From assembly GCA_965369635.1 (NCBI GenBank), contig CBDURC010000052.1:1-15170 (forward strand): a DNA stretch of 15,170 nt. Reading direction: 5' to 3'. Position 1 is the stretch's first letter. The number at the start of each line of letters is the position of its first letter. This document shows positions 8,096-14,205 of the stretch, piece after piece. The DNA comes from UBA3071 sp965369635 (GTDB taxonomy: Bacteria > Chloroflexota > Anaerolineae > UBA3071). The notes under the pieces were generated by a model. That model did not search any database, was not told where the DNA came from, and was given only the letters and a program-made list of their open reading frames with translations. A program made the translations under genes and the position numbers.

Positions 8096-9151
8096 TTACC
8101 CTTCACTCTCTGGGGTTTCGCCCCCCGCGGTCAACTCGGGGAGATCCCAGGTGTTGTCCGCGAAGTGGCAGCGGTCGCAGGCGACCTGCCATTGAATGCT
8201 GTGGGACTTGACGTATTCGTTCACCGGCTCACCGGTTCTGCTGACAGAGCTTACCAGAGTGGCGAAGACGCCGCCTTTCTCTTCGTCAGGATGCGGGCCC
8301 ACTTCCATCTCGTCCGCATCATGGCAGGCCATGCAGCTCACCTTCGACAACATGATTTGGTTGAAGCCCTTCATGTGTGTTTCCGAGGTGAGCACATCCT
8401 CATGGCAGTCCGCGCACTGCTTCGGCTCGGTCGAGTGCGGGTCGTGACAGTCGGAGCAGTATTGAGGGCGGGCCGACTGAGGCCACTCACCAGCCCAATT
8501 GCGGTGTGCACTGCCACCCAGGGCTATTGCATGCGTTACTCCGGTACCTCCGGTCGCGGCGATGCCCGACGTGGTCAGGTGGCATTTCTCACACAACTCT
8601 GTGGGCGCATTGACTGCTTCGTACTCGTCCGTCACCGTATTGAGCCAGGCGAGTTTACCGCTCGAGTTCCCGCTCTCGTCAAGCTCGTGGCAGGTGTCGC
8701 ACCCAATGCCTACCCAGTCCGCCTCTTCGACGAATTCCATCGTGGTTGCCATACGCACTTCTTCGTCGGTTGGGAACTTGCAGGTGATGCAATTGGGAGG
8801 AGTATCAGCCCTGGTGGTTGGATCCCAGTTCTGAGGCGAATGGCAGCGAGAGCAGTAGGTGTTGGGGCCTTTGCCCAGGTCGTAGTTGTCGCTGTGGGGG
8901 CCGCTCTGCCAGGCAGCCACGATGGCGGACTGATCGGCCACGGGCGCTGGCGGTTCCGGCGTCGCTGTGACCACCACTTCCTTGATGACCTCGATGGCAA
9001 CCTCCTTGACCACCTCAACGGTCTGGATGACCAGCTTCTCGACCGCCACCTCCTTTGCGACCTCGATGATCTGTGGGGTCGGTGCGGCGCAAGCGAGCGC
9101 CACCATGCTCACAACCAAGATTCCGAACAGCGGTAGTACATACTTCTTCAA
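8096..9151 (-). CDS. Octaheme c-type cytochrome lipoprotein with one CXXCK site (paralogue 2)
   Basis: 351 residues from TTG 9151, which has GGAGGAG 5 nt upstream. A lipoprotein signal ends at 'MVALAC' (Cys21). Residues 28-63 are a Val/Lys/Glu linker with 'VEVVKEV' and 'EVVVTATPEP', a style common in Chloroflexota lipoproteins. Heme sites: CSRCH 100, CITCK 121, CDTCH 151, CEKCH 187, CSDCH 232, CADCH 246, CMACH 273, CDRCH 325. The CXXCK is at the same ordinal place as in paralogue 1. Shared signatures include 'CH.P.NW.P', 'ELCEKCH' and 'CDRCHF.DN.W.L'. It differs by a longer insert (192-231) between sites 4 and 5. Likely anchored outside the cytoplasmic membrane, passing electrons or reducing/oxidising a small substrate. 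The family is not one I can name. Confidence 0.92.
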   Translation of the reverse strand: MKKYVLPLFGILVVSMVALACAAPTPQIIEVAKEVAVEKLVIQTVEVVKEVAIEVIKEVVVTATPEPPAPVADQSAIVAAWQSGPHSDNYDLGKGPNTYCSRCHSPQNWDPTTRADTPPNCITCKFPTDEEVRMATTMEFVEEADWVGIGCDTCHELDESGNSSGKLAWLNTVTDEYEAVNAPTELCEKCHLTTSGIAATGGTGVTHAIALGGSAHRNWAGEWPQSARPQYCSDCHDPHSTEPKQCADCHEDVLTSETHMKGFNQIMLSKVSCMACHDADEMEVGPHPDEEKGGVFATLVSSVSRTGEPVNEYVKSHSIQWQVACDRCHFADNTWDLPELTAGGETPESEG

Positions 9152-9251
9152 TGTGGCTCCTCCTTTCGTGTGTACGCTACAACTCTTTGGTTTGGTGAAT
9201 CACCGTTAGTGAGAACCCGACGTGAAATGACGCTGGCCGAGGATATGATCC

Positions 9252-9866
9252 TCAGGCCAGTGCAAACCCAGCTACAAACGCAGCGGTCATCAGTAGCAGC
9301 AGGCCCGGTAGGATGGTGTAGATCGTCTCTTTTGACAGCATGGGCTTGCCGGCTCGCAGGAAGGCAAGCAACAGGCCACCAAGACCGATAAGCGCTCCGC
9401 CGACACCCACCAAAGCGAAGCCGGCCGGAGCGCGGCCTTGCAGGCTGAGGAGGATCGGTAGGCCAACGATCAGCAGCCCGGCGATGCCGTGCACCAGAGA
9501 CAGGACAACGGTGGCGATTGTGCCGGGTGTGATGTATCGCGTGACCGCAATTGCCAGCAGCCCAAGCGTGACGAAAACTTGGTACACCGTGCCAAGAGCG
9601 GGCAGATACTCCACCACCAGGCCCAGCGAGAGACTGAGTGGGATGATCGCTGCCACGACGACCACCAGCGGGTTGTCCAGAATCTCGAAGCCGAAGATGA
9701 TCAACAGCAGGCCGGCAATCAGAAGAACACCAAAGGCGATGGTGTAGCATAGGATGGCCAGCGTGCCGAGCCCCTCGATCCCCACGGCCACCTGGTACGC
9801 TGCCAGTATGCCGGTGGCCAACAGCAGCAATCGGTCGAGGATGGACGTCTTTTTCATCATCATCAT
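9252..9866 (-). CDS. 7-TM membrane protein of unknown function (paralogue of 13449-14072)
   Basis: 204 residues beginning with four Met codons (9855-9866), so the exact start is uncertain by a few codons. The gene lies 10 nt after the heme O synthase gene. Seven hydrophobic helices are predicted by eye (about 9-28, 33-60, 63-86, 92-109, 115-137, 147-170, 181-203). It aligns along its length with the 207-residue protein at 13449-14072: shared 'LLATG', 'FGVLL.AGLLLI', 'LSLGLV.E', 'AIA.TR', 'H..AGLL', 'LPIL', 'VGG.LIGLGG..LAFL' and 'LLLLM..AF..GF'. The conserved His126, Glu86 and Arg110 are candidates for cofactor or quinone contact, but this is a guess. No known family recognised. Confidence 0.85.
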   Translation of the reverse strand: MMMMKKTSILDRLLLLATGILAAYQVAVGIEGLGTLAILCYTIAFGVLLIAGLLLIIFGFEILDNPLVVVVAAIIPLSLSLGLVVEYLPALGTVYQVFVTLGLLAIAVTRYITPGTIATVVLSLVHGIAGLLIVGLPILLSLQGRAPAGFALVGVGGALIGLGGLLLAFLRAGKPMLSKETIYTILPGLLLLMTAAFVAGFALA

Positions 9867-9876
9867 CGTCGACCTG

Positions 9877-10749
9877 CTATATCGCCTCCACTACGACCAA
9901 CAGCATTGAACTCAGCATGTATATCGAGGCGTACTTGAACAAACCGAAGTTCAGCCGTTCTGACGGGCGCACGACGCTGGTGATGGCCAGAGCCAACAGT
10001 CCTGCGCTGAGCACGGCCAGCAGTCGCAGGTAGCCCCAGGTCATGCCGATACCGATCGCCGCAACCGCGATGGCGAGAGCTGCCGCCAGGCTGGATAAGG
10101 CGATGGTCACACGCGTCATCTGGAAGCCGTAGGCCGAGGGGAAGGTAGGGATGCCTGCCCTTCGGTAGTCTTCGTAGTAGCGCATGTTGAAGGTCATGAT
10201 GTGGGTGGGGATCCACAGCAGCACTCCCAGCGCGAGCGATAGACCGATCCAGTCAATCTGTCCTGTACCGAGAACGCGCCCGGCCAGGATGGGGATTCCG
10301 CCCGAGATGCCGCCCCAAACGATAGACCAGGGCGTGCGACGCTTAAGCCAGATTGTATACACCACCACGTCGAAGAATAAGCCGGCAAACACCACGGTGC
10401 CGTACAGCGGGGAGAGGGCAAATGCCCAGCCCACGCCGAGCCATGCGAGCGCCAGCCCGACCAGCAAGGCGTTGCTCGCCTCTACCCGACTCAAGGGCAG
10501 TGGGCGATTGGCCGTGCGCTTCATCTTCGCGTCGATGTCCCGGTCGTAGACCATGTTGAGCACGGTACTGCCGCCGATGGCCAGGAACAGGCTACCAGTC
10601 AGCGCCAGGAGCGCCTCCCAATTCAGCACCGGGCAGCGCGCGCTCATGAAGCCAGCCAGCCCCGTTGTGAGCAGCAGTCCGCTCTGGAGCGGCTTGGTCA
10701 GCACCCAATAGGCACGAAGCTTCACACGGATTGCCTGGAACGCTGTCAA
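9877..10749 (-). CDS. ctaB: Heme O synthase (protoheme IX farnesyltransferase)
   Basis: 290 residues from TTG 10749, with AGGAGAGG about 9 nt upstream. UbiA-superfamily prenyltransferase. The first Asp-rich motif is 'NMVYDRDIDAKMKRTANRP' (65-83), which in this exact form marks the COX10/CtaB/CyoE branch. The loop 'YTIWLKRRTPWSIVWGG' (131-147) and the second motif 'YYEDYRRAGIP' (191-201, Asp194) agree. About eight to nine TM helices fit the family. The enzyme adds a farnesyl group from FPP to heme b to give heme O, for A- or O-type heme proteins. It lies 28 nt after the SUMF1-like gene and 10 nt before a 7-TM gene. Its presence beside a heme-copper-fold protein hints that this protein may carry heme O or A. 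Confidence 0.93.
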   Translation of the reverse strand: MTAFQAIRVKLRAYWVLTKPLQSGLLLTTGLAGFMSARCPVLNWEALLALTGSLFLAIGGSTVLNMVYDRDIDAKMKRTANRPLPLSRVEASNALLVGLALAWLGVGWAFALSPLYGTVVFAGLFFDVVVYTIWLKRRTPWSIVWGGISGGIPILAGRVLGTGQIDWIGLSLALGVLLWIPTHIMTFNMRYYEDYRRAGIPTFPSAYGFQMTRVTIALSSLAAALAIAVAAIGIGMTWGYLRLLAVLSAGLLALAITSVVRPSERLNFGLFKYASIYMLSSMLLVVVEAI

Positions 10750-10777
10750 CAGTGTCGTCCTCTCCTATCCACACTGG

Positions 10778-11689
10778 TCATTCGGTGACGGCCCGCACAC
10801 AACGGAAGCCCGCGCTCGGACCAAAGTAGTCAGGCCCGGCGTTATTGCGCGTCCAGACGCGCAGGTTGTATGCATAGTTGGCCTTGCTGCCGCCGCGCAT
10901 GTAGCGGTAGTGAGCGCCTTCGTATACGTCGGCCGCCCACTCCCAGACGTTGCCGGCCACGTCGTACACCCCGTAGGGGCTGGCCGAGTCCAGCGTCTGA
11001 TACCCTTCATAGCTTCGGCCATTATAGAAGCCCACCGGAGTCGTGTCGCCCTGCGCGCCGACGATCTTCTCGGACGGATCGTGGCTGCTATAGAAGTTGG
11101 CGTTGTTGGGCTCGATCTCGTCCCCCCAGGGGAAGGGTCGGCCATCGGGTCCACGAGCGGCCTTCTCCCATTCGATCTCTGTGGGCAGCCGCCAACCGAA
11201 GAACTCACAGTAGGCCTTGGCACCGAACCAGGTGACCATCACCATCGGGTGGTTTTCGTAACCTGGCTTGGCCGTGAAACTGGTGCCGTCGAAATCCATA
11301 CGCAGTCCGGGGTCATCAAGGGGGATGTGCAGCCATTCCCCGGCCTCGATTTCTTTCTCGTGATCGTAGCCGCGGAACTCGTCGCCCGGGTAGTAGCCCA
11401 CTACCTGGTCATCCACGATTCTGACCGTCCCCGTGGCCAAAGCATCGTTCAGATAACGAGCATACTGGGCGTTGGTCGCCTCGGTGACCATGACCTCGTA
11501 GTCGTAGTCAATTGCAGTCTCGTGATCGTGCTGGCCCAGGAGGAACTCCCCGCCTGGCACCAGCGCCCAGGTCTGAGGGTCAATTCCTGTTTCCATTGAG
11601 GGTGGCGGACCAGGGGGCATGCCCCTGACAGGCGCGCATCCTGCTACCAACAAAGCAACCAGGGTCAGAAGGACAAATGCGCGTTTCAT
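10778..11689 (-). CDS. SUMF1/FGE-sulfatase-domain lipoprotein
   Basis: 303 residues. ATG 11689 overlaps the stop of the gene upstream (ATGA), with GGAGGT 7 nt before it. A lipoprotein signal ends at 'LLVAGC' (Cys18). The remainder is one formylglycine-generating-enzyme-like domain: 'W.LVPGGEFLLG' (41-52), 'VTWFGAKAYCEFFGWRLPTE' (152-171), 'EWEKAARG' (173-180), 'PWGD' (187-190), 'GVYDVAGNVWEW' (240-251), 'RGGS' (265-268) and 'AGFRCVRAV' (293-301). The two Cys that bind copper after the 'GGS' strand in active FGE are absent; Ala/Tyr occupy that stretch. True formylglycine synthesis is therefore unlikely. The related NirV protein is encoded next to nitrite reductase genes in denitrifiers, so an accessory role for the neighbouring redox proteins is plausible. 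Confidence 0.9.
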   Translation of the reverse strand: MKRAFVLLTLVALLVAGCAPVRGMPPGPPPSMETGIDPQTWALVPGGEFLLGQHDHETAIDYDYEVMVTEATNAQYARYLNDALATGTVRIVDDQVVGYYPGDEFRGYDHEKEIEAGEWLHIPLDDPGLRMDFDGTSFTAKPGYENHPMVMVTWFGAKAYCEFFGWRLPTEIEWEKAARGPDGRPFPWGDEIEPNNANFYSSHDPSEKIVGAQGDTTPVGFYNGRSYEGYQTLDSASPYGVYDVAGNVWEWAADVYEGAHYRYMRGGSKANYAYNLRVWTRNNAGPDYFGPSAGFRCVRAVTE

Positions 11690-13194
11690 CGGGCCACCTC
11701 CCGCTCCAAAGCAGACGTCGTTTCCTCGGAGGATGCCAGCTCCCCTGCAGCGAGTTCCTGCGCCCAGCGCCCCTCCTTCCTGAACAGGTCAAACAATCGC
11801 CACAGCATGAAGGCGGCCAATGCCACCAACACTGTCGCTAGCCCGACATCGATCAGTAGCACCGTCCAGTTTACCAGAGGCTGCTGGGCCGACTCGCTGA
11901 CGAACAGGCGCTTCAACGAAAAGACCGTTGCTGCCCCGAAGGCCAGGTCCGAACTGGCGATGACCAACCAACCAAACCACCGTCGGACTCTGCCCTTGAG
12001 CCCCACACGGTCAGCGAAATAGAAGAGAATGATGGTGGCGATGATCGCCGACAGAATGTGCCAATGGCCGGTGAGGGTGATGCGCTCTTCGCGCGCCGGC
12101 ATGACTCGCATGGTCTCTTCCAGTGTGACTGCCATGAAGATGCCGACGAAGCTCACTGTGAAGTTCATAAACACCATCTGCCACAGCGAGCCGAACCTGA
12201 GTGGGTCGTGCACTAAGGCCCTCAGTTTCTGCCAGAAGCTAGCCTTCGTGATCCCCTGCTCGGCCAGCCCCTCACGGATCAGTTTGTCCCATCCGAAAAT
12301 AACCAGCATAAGCGCGGCCAGCATAGAGGGGACAGCACCCACATAGATGAAGATATGGGCGTAAGGCTCAAAGGGTACGACTGCCCACACGGCCAGGGTG
12401 ATGACAATGCAGCCGACGGCCATCAGCGGCATGGCGATCTTGTGGAGCAGGCCCTTGAAGTCGAACCAGCGCCCAATGATCAGCGTGATGCCCATGCCGA
12501 TCAGGGCGAGCATGATGTGCAGGTGGCCGATGATTGCCAGTTGCAGCGCCGTCTTGAGCGGCTCACGGATCACGTCTTCGGCCAGGAAGGTCTCGTGACC
12601 ACTGCCCCAGTACGAACCGGTAACCGCGCCGAACAGGGCCGAGCCAAGGCTGGCGACAGCCACCAAGAAGAAGGCCAGACGTTCTAGGTCAACCCCACCA
12701 GCGTGGGCGTAGTCCGGGTCTCTGACGCGGTACTCCTTCTTCCATGGCCACAGCGCCGCAGCCAGCAGGACCCCGGCGAAAAAGACAAGAGACTGGCCAA
12801 AAAGGAATACCCCATGAAAAACGCGCTCATGCCCGAAGTAGGCATACCACAACCCGAAGAACATCGCTATCACGTAACCTGCTGTGATGGTGGCGTTGAT
12901 CGTGGCCCGTTCGTGGTCTTTCATTGACATAAGGTCCGTGATGAAGTACACCTCAATGGCGACCACGGCCATAGCGATGGTGTGGTAGAGCATGATGATG
13001 CGGCCCTCGCGCTCGGCCTCCACCAGGTCCATGCCAAGAACCCGCACCATAACATCCTTGATGCCCCACTCGGCCAACGGACCGGAGAGCGTCCCCCAGA
13101 TGGCCGCGACCAGTGAAATCAGGGCGATTGCAACCAGTGCAAGCCCCGTTGTCGAGCGGAAAAGGTAGTTGAAACGCTTGGAGATTGCTTGCAT
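11686..13194 (-). CDS. Heme-copper-oxidase-fold 12-TM protein, divergent, Cu/Fe-B His pair not found
   Basis: 502 residues from ATG 13194; an in-frame GTG at 13209 is the alternative start. Twelve hydrophobic helices are seen. TM2 has His71 ('MLYHTIAM'), matching the low-spin heme ligand of heme-copper oxidases and NorB. TM10 has His377/His379 ('GHWHI'), matching the HxH pair that holds both hemes. TM6 has His224/His226 ('GHLHI'). TM7, which normally holds the adjacent His-His pair of the Cu/Fe-B site, has none; His280 at the start of TM8 is the nearest candidate. His71, His226 and His379 are each followed 21 residues later by Lys (92, 247, 400), showing a threefold repeat. It heads a tight gene run, overlapping the SUMF1-like gene by 4 nt. 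NO reductase, divergent oxidase and heme-only electron carrier all remain possible. Confidence 0.8.
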   Translation of the reverse strand: MQAISKRFNYLFRSTTGLALVAIALISLVAAIWGTLSGPLAEWGIKDVMVRVLGMDLVEAEREGRIIMLYHTIAMAVVAIEVYFITDLMSMKDHERATINATITAGYVIAMFFGLWYAYFGHERVFHGVFLFGQSLVFFAGVLLAAALWPWKKEYRVRDPDYAHAGGVDLERLAFFLVAVASLGSALFGAVTGSYWGSGHETFLAEDVIREPLKTALQLAIIGHLHIMLALIGMGITLIIGRWFDFKGLLHKIAMPLMAVGCIVITLAVWAVVPFEPYAHIFIYVGAVPSMLAALMLVIFGWDKLIREGLAEQGITKASFWQKLRALVHDPLRFGSLWQMVFMNFTVSFVGIFMAVTLEETMRVMPAREERITLTGHWHILSAIIATIILFYFADRVGLKGRVRRWFGWLVIASSDLAFGAATVFSLKRLFVSESAQQPLVNWTVLLIDVGLATVLVALAAFMLWRLFDLFRKEGRWAQELAAGELASSEETTSALEREVAR

Positions 13195-13221
13195 GAGCCT
13201 CACTTCCACCTGTACTTGCAG

Positions 13222-13235
13222 GGGATACCTATCCC
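13222..13235. promoter_or_regulatory. Palindrome upstream of the heme-copper-fold gene, candidate operator
   Basis: GGGATA-CC-TATCCC is a perfect 6-bp inverted repeat centred about 34 nt before ATG 13194. A GC hairpin GCGGGC-N5-GCCCGC lies at 13263-13279. Either may act in control or in transcript ending. I find no clear promoter hexamers in this 254-nt gap. Confidence 0.35.
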
Positions 13236-13344
13236 AGAATCCTCAAGAGGCGGTTCCTCGCCGCGGGCAAGCCGCCCGCAGCGCATAGCCTCTAGGTTCC
13301 TGGGCAGGCTCCGGAGGGCAGATTCGGGGGACTTGGTTCCAACA

Positions 13345-13421
13345 CAGTTTGGTTAGGAGGGAGTTGAACTCCCGATCTCGGCAGTACAATTGCCTCAGAA
13401 CGGCCTATCTGAACCATACTG
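13345..13421 (-). other. tRNA-like cloverleaf, possibly a degenerate tRNA
   Basis: Read on the - strand, an outer stem (CAGTATGGTT with AACCAAACTG, 9 of 10 pairs) encloses three hairpins. The first is TCAG/CTGA with loop ATAGGCCGTT, which holds a GG like a D-loop. The second is GGCA/TGCC with 7-nt loop ATTGTAC, which would give anticodon TGT (Thr) with T33 and A37. The third is GGGAG/CTCCC around TTCAA, like a T-arm. The outer stem does not abut the T-arm as in a true tRNA and no normal 7-bp acceptor stem forms. A functional tRNA is therefore unlikely; a tRNA-derived remnant or structured leader fits better. Confidence 0.3.
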
Positions 13422-13423
13422 GA

Positions 13424-13449
13424 CTTAGTCCCCAATCTTAGTCCCCAAT
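13424..13449. repeat. Tandem 13-bp direct repeat, two units
   Basis: CTTAGTCCCCAAT occurs twice back to back (13424-13436 and 13437-13449), ending at the stop codon of the 7-TM gene. It could be slippage or a tandem protein-binding site. Confidence 0.8.
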
Positions 13450-14072
13450 TAGGCAGCTTTGATCTGTTTGACAAACCCCCAGGCGAACGCCAGGGCCATC
13501 AGCAGAAGCAACGGAGCCAGGATCGTGAACACCAGCTCCTCACTGAAGAACAGCAGTTGTCGACCGGTCTTCAGGAAGGCCAGCGCGATGCCGCCCAGGC
13601 CGATCAACACCCCGCCCACGGTCACCCATATGAATCCGCTTGGCGCTTTGCCCTGCCTGACGGCCAGGATCGGCAGGACGAAGACCAGCAGGCCGGCCAC
13701 CGAGTGCACGATCACCAGCGCCGTTGTCGCCAGCCCGGCCGGGCCGGTGAAGCGGGTGATGGCGATGGCGATCAGCCCGAGGAGCGCGAAGACCAGGTAG
13801 GCCTTTTCGCACTTGGGGCGGAACTCGGCTACCAGCCCCAGCGATAGCCCTGCCGGTATCAGCACGGCGACGATCACGACCCAAGGGCTGGCCAGTGCGT
13901 CGTAGGTGAACGCGATCAGCAACAACCCGGCCACCAGCAGAACCCCGAAGGAAACCATGTAGTAGATGTCATGCATCTTCCCTGCCTTGCGGTAGCGAGT
14001 GAAGAACCGCCAGAGCAAGTAGATGGCCACCAGGCCGGTGGCAAGCAGGACGATTCGGTCGAAGAGAGTCAT
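13449..14072 (-). CDS. 7-TM membrane protein of unknown function (paralogue of 9252-9866)
   Basis: 207 residues. ATG 14072 has AAAGGAGAA upstream; the stop is TAA at 13449. Seven hydrophobic helices (about 4-24, 36-56, 62-82, 91-108, 115-136, 147-168, 179-202). It is a full-length paralogue of the 204-residue protein at 9252-9866. His123 ('IVHSVAGLL'), Glu83 and Arg107 are shared with that protein. It differs by a basic first loop (RYRKAGKMHD, 26-35). It is the gene nearest the Crp-type regulator and has two palindromes in its 133-nt upstream region, so it is probably the first regulated gene of the island. I recognise no family. A membrane partner of the heme proteins is inference from context. 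Confidence 0.86.
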   Translation of the reverse strand: MTLFDRIVLLATGLVAIYLLWRFFTRYRKAGKMHDIYYMVSFGVLLVAGLLLIAFTYDALASPWVVIVAVLIPAGLSLGLVAEFRPKCEKAYLVFALLGLIAIAITRFTGPAGLATTALVIVHSVAGLLVFVLPILAVRQGKAPSGFIWVTVGGVLIGLGGIALAFLKTGRQLLFFSEELVFTILAPLLLLMALAFAWGFVKQIKAA

Positions 14073-14103
14073 GAGCTATTCTCCTTTGGTATTATGATGT
14101 CGA

Positions 14104-14120
14104 ACTGTGTTCTACACAGT
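14104..14120. promoter_or_regulatory. 7-bp perfect palindrome overlapping a candidate promoter
   Basis: ACTGTGT-TCT-ACACAGT lies 32 nt before the 7-TM gene start. It overlaps the CATACT -10-like hexamer (plus-strand 14118-14123) proposed for this gene. A factor bound here could block transcription. Its TGTG/CACA core resembles a CRP-family site with a shorter spacer. Confidence 0.45.
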
Positions 14121-14144
14121 ATGGCACACTTCTCATATGGTGTC

Positions 14145-14160
14145 TGTGACCTTCGTCACA
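14145..14160. promoter_or_regulatory. CRP-type operator TGTGA-N6-TCACA
   Basis: TGTGACCTTCGTCACA matches the CRP consensus half-sites exactly. The adjacent Crp-family protein has Arg188-Glu189 and Arg193 in its recognition helix, the positions that read TGTGA in E. coli CRP. The centre would be at about -41.5 if CATACT (14123-14118 on the - strand) is the -10 of the 7-TM gene, which is the class II activator position. Confidence 0.65.
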
Positions 14161-14205
14161 CAAAGGGCCAAGCAGTGACCCAATCACCGGCGCCAAGCGG
14201 TTGTT

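Noticed and set aside
7852..8106. N-terminal extension of octaheme paralogue 1 back to 8106
   Set aside because: It would place the signal peptide over 100 residues inside the protein, covers the inverted repeat, and overlaps the upstream gene; ATG 7851 has a proper ribosome binding site.
7874..9136. 420-codon open frame on the + strand
   Set aside because: It is antisense to the octaheme gene, whose eight heme motifs, lipobox and ribosome binding site are coherent. The long frame is a by-product of GC-rich codon bias.
6871..9151. Calling the octaheme genes NrfA or hydroxylamine oxidoreductase
   Set aside because: The CXXCK site hints at NrfA-like chemistry, but heme number, length, lipid anchoring and motif order do not match NrfA, and the HAO tyrosine cross-link region cannot be identified.
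9194..9204. GGTGA-A-TCACC palindrome upstream of octaheme paralogue 2 as a second Crp site
   Set aside because: The spacer is 1 nt instead of 6 and the half-site is GGTGA, so it does not match the CRP-type operator.
10910..11599. 229-codon open frame on the + strand
   Set aside because: It is antisense to the SUMF1-like gene, which has clear domain motifs. No independent support.
11686..13194. Calling this gene a standard NO reductase norB
   Set aside because: The TM2 His and TM10 HxH fit, but the TM6 'H..VE' and TM7 His-His motifs of NorB are not present.
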